A DNA stretch of 6,766 nt, from NCBI GenBank assembly GCA_030670715.1, contig DAOVBC010000126.1, positions 1-6,766 on the forward strand, written 5' to 3'. Below the pieces are notes generated by a model, which did no database searches, was not told the DNA's origin, and worked only from the letters and a program-made list of their open reading frames with translations. Shown here in pieces: positions 4,716 to 6,766 of the stretch (position 1 is its first letter; the number at the start of each line of letters is the position of its first letter). Both the position numbers and the translations under genes were made by a program. Origin of the DNA: Deltaproteobacteria bacterium. GTDB taxonomy: Bacteria > Desulfobacterota > Desulfobacteria > Desulfobacterales > SG8-13.

Positions 4716-6766
4716 ATGAAATACACCTCAACAACTTGTGATTTATGCGGCCTCACTCTGCGCTTCGGGAATGCCAGCCTGGAAGCATCCGGGAAGACCT
4801 ACCATTTTTGCTGTATGGGCTGCCGGCAGGTTTTCCTGATGCTGCTGGAAGCCACGGATTCGGGTGATCCCGCCCAATTCAAAGAGACCGAGCTGTTTAA
4901 AAAATGCCGCGAGATGGGGATTATCCCCGGCTCCGATGAAGACCTCCGGCAGCGGGTGTCGTCATCTGCAGACGCTGCTGATTATTCAGTGCCGTCCATT
5001 CAACCTGCCGCAGAACACTCTGAATCGGATTCACGGCTTGCCGCGGCAGACAATACCCTTTCGCTGCAGCTTAAACTGAATGATATGTGGTGTCCGGCCT
5101 GCGCCTGGGTAATCGACGAAACCCTGAAGAAAAGCCCCGGGGTCGTGGCGTCATCCTGCAATTTTTCCACCGACCGTTTGCACTGTGTGTATGACCCGGT
5201 CAAAACGTCTCCGTCACAGATCATCGAGTCGGTCGAAAAACTGGGCTACCGGGTCCATATGCCGGGGGACGAATCCGGAACGGCTGAAAGCCGCAGGGAG
5301 GTGATCCGGTTTGCCGTATCGACCTTTCTGACCATGAATGTGATGATGCTTTCATTTGCACTGTATTCGGGGTTCTTCAGTCAGCTATCCCGGGACGCCA
5401 TCGCCAAGCTCTCCTGGCCTATTTTTTTTATGGCCACCGTGGTGCTGTTTTACGGAGGGCGGAACATTTACAAAAAAGCCTTCACCGGCTTTACCGCCGC
5501 CGCTTCCGGCATGGAGGCCTTGATCGCCGTCAGCGCATCCAGTGCATATATCTACAGCACCTATAATTTGCTCAGGGGCAATATTCATCTCTATTTTGAC
5601 ACCGCGGCGATGCTGATCACCCTCGTTCTGCTGGGGAAACTCCTGGAGCGGCGAGCCAAAAACAGTATTCTGGAAGATCTCGAGAATTTTTTTTCCCTCA
5701 GGCCCACTAAAGTCAGAATCTGCACCGATAGATATCCCCGGGGCCGTTACATCTCGGCCGAACAGCTTCAAAAAGATGATATCTTCCGGGTAGAAGAGAG
5801 CGAGATCGTCCCGGCGGATGGTATTATCATAGAAGGAAGCGGACGGGTTGACGAATCTTCCCTCACCGGCGAGCCTCTGCCGGTGAAAAAGGAGTCGGGC
5901 AGTCGGATTCGCAGCGGTACCCGCATCGCCAGGGGTAATTTTAAGGTGAAAGCCGGGGCTGTGGGAGACGATTCGACCCTGGGACAGATGATCCGAATCG
6001 TAGAGCAGGCCCTGGGACAAAAAACACCGCTGGAAGGAAGAACCGACCGAATCCTGACATGGTTCGTGCCGCTTATCATTGGCCTGGCAATCGGCACCGG
6101 TGTTATCAGCTATGTTATTGGTTTTCCACTGGATCAGGCAATTATACGGGCGGTGACAGTGATGGTGATATCATGTCCCTGTGCCCTGGGTGTGGCGATC
6201 CCGCTGGCCCGGGTGGCCGGGATTTCAGTAGCCGGCCGAATCGGAATTCTCGTACGCGATTTTTCGGCTTTTGAACAGGCGCAGCGGGTGGACACCTTTG
6301 TATTTGATAAAACCGGCACGATAACCTCGGGGCAGTGGCAACTGCAGGAAATTATCTTACCGGGCGAATATACCCGGCAGCAGATCCTTGCAATGGCAGC
6401 TGCACTGGAACAGAATTCAGACCATTATATTGCCCTGGAAATCAGACGACAGGCGAAAAATGATGGTGTATTGCCGGCAGCGATAAGCGAAATCATTGCC
6501 GGTGAGAACGGGTTAAGCGGTCGATTCGACAACAAAATGATAAAAATCGGGTCAAAAGGCTTTATCTCAAATGAAATTAACGCGTCTGATCCGACTTTTG
6601 ACACCGGTGCTCTCGAGTTTGATGCAGAGCCATCCATGGTTTACATGAGCTCCGGCGGAAAGTTGTGTGCGGTGTTTGTCTTCGGCGATACGGTCAGAGA
6701 AGGGGCGCACACGACGGTTGAACGCTTAATAACTCTGGGGCACAAGCTTGCCCTTGTTTCAGGGGA
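4716..6766 (+). CDS. ccoI: Copper-translocating P1B-type ATPase for cbb3 assembly (CcoI/FixI), 3' end outside window
   Basis: An inner-membrane copper-transporting ATPase that supplies copper for CuB of cbb3 oxidases; 683 codons are open to the right edge. Domain order: a Cys-rich N-terminal metal-binding domain with C8, C11, C32, C33 and C36 (CDLCG, FCCMGC); a linker; an HMA-like domain with MWCPAC (C126, C129); membrane helices at about 196-221, 232-250, 266-285 and 290-310; the actuator domain with LTGEP (TGE 384-386); helices at about 449-469 and 478-500 carrying the transport motif CPC (487-489); the phosphorylation motif DKTGT (D531); and a nucleotide-binding domain ending at GDTVR and SGD, where the window stops. 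The usual SEHP reads SDHY (H570), and the first Gly of the GxGxxG loop appears to be Glu. ATG 4716 gives the full family N-terminus; upstream GTGs (4701, 4704) are less likely. The ribosome binding site is weak. Confidence 0.95.
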   Translation, partial: MKYTSTTCDLCGLTLRFGNASLEASGKTYHFCCMGCRQVFLMLLEATDSGDPAQFKETELFKKCREMGIIPGSDEDLRQRVSSSADAADYSVPSIQPAAEHSESDSRLAAADNTLSLQLKLNDMWCPACAWVIDETLKKSPGVVASSCNFSTDRLHCVYDPVKTSPSQIIESVEKLGYRVHMPGDESGTAESRREVIRFAVSTFLTMNVMMLSFALYSGFFSQLSRDAIAKLSWPIFFMATVVLFYGGRNIYKKAFTGFTAAASGMEALIAVSASSAYIYSTYNLLRGNIHLYFDTAAMLITLVLLGKLLERRAKNSILEDLENFFSLRPTKVRICTDRYPRGRYISAEQLQKDDIFRVEESEIVPADGIIIEGSGRVDESSLTGEPLPVKKESGSRIRSGTRIARGNFKVKAGAVGDDSTLGQMIRIVEQALGQKTPLEGRTDRILTWFVPLIIGLAIGTGVISYVIGFPLDQAIIRAVTVMVISCPCALGVAIPLARVAGISVAGRIGILVRDFSAFEQAQRVDTFVFDKTGTITSGQWQLQEIILPGEYTRQQILAMAAALEQNSDHYIALEIRRQAKNDGVLPAAISEIIAGENGLSGRFDNKMIKIGSKGFISNEINASDPTFDTGALEFDAEPSMVYMSSGGKLCAVFVFGDTVREGAHTTVERLITLGHKLALVSG

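Noticed and set aside
5385..6097. Minus-strand frames of 211 and 109 codons
   Set aside because: They are antisense shadows of ccoI, whose + strand frame carries TGE, CPC and DKTGT motifs without interruption.

Overview
The window holds most of a gene cluster for a cbb3-type (C-family heme-copper) cytochrome c oxidase. All genes lie on the + strand. Both ends are cut: the catalytic subunit gene ccoN starts before the window, and the copper-transporting P-type ATPase gene ccoI runs off the right edge. The cluster carries c-type cytochromes, a CcoS-type assembly protein and a copper pump, so the host is a Gram-negative bacterium able to respire O2 at low concentration. The subunit arrangement differs from the proteobacterial ccoNOQP/ccoGHIS pattern. 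Together with the style of the short interspersed repeats, this fits a Desulfobacterota-type (deltaproteobacterial) genome, but that placement is inference, because no taxonomic marker gene is present.

Layout: (1) 1-1367, ccoN, the heme b/b3-CuB subunit, 5'-truncated by the window. (2) 1364-2299, a CcoO-type cytochrome fused to a second class I cytochrome c domain, overlapping ccoN by 4 bp. (3) 2282-2304, a perfect hairpin lying over that gene's stop codon. (4) About 2305-2777, an AT-rich insert with a four-helix-bundle (23S rRNA intervening-sequence, S23-type) gene and imperfectly inverted ends. (5) 2778-3038, a ccoS-like gene. (6) 3039-3429, a 391-bp gap holding a terminator-like hairpin, a heptad inverted repeat and a 142-bp MITE with a 5-bp target duplication. 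(7) 3430-4450, a tight run of three genes: a CcoP-N-terminus-like two-helix protein, an unrecognised 75-aa single-helix protein and a membrane-anchored monoheme cytochrome c. (8) 4451-4715, a 265-bp gap bounded by inverted CACAGAG-type repeats, with a possible FNR/FixK-like box. (9) 4716 to the end, ccoI (683 codons visible), which stays open across the right edge.

How the parts fit: CcoN reduces O2. The CcoO-like fusion and the separate monoheme cytochrome would pass electrons to it. They carry three c-hemes in total, the number expected in a canonical cbb3 oxidase (one in CcoO, two in CcoP), but distributed differently. CcoI would supply copper for CuB, and CcoS is needed for cofactor insertion. 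The most notable features are the reshuffled c-heme subunits, a monoheme cytochrome with no Met in the usual distal position, an unknown small membrane protein within the oxidase run, and repetitive or insertion-type DNA in each of the three larger intergenic gaps.
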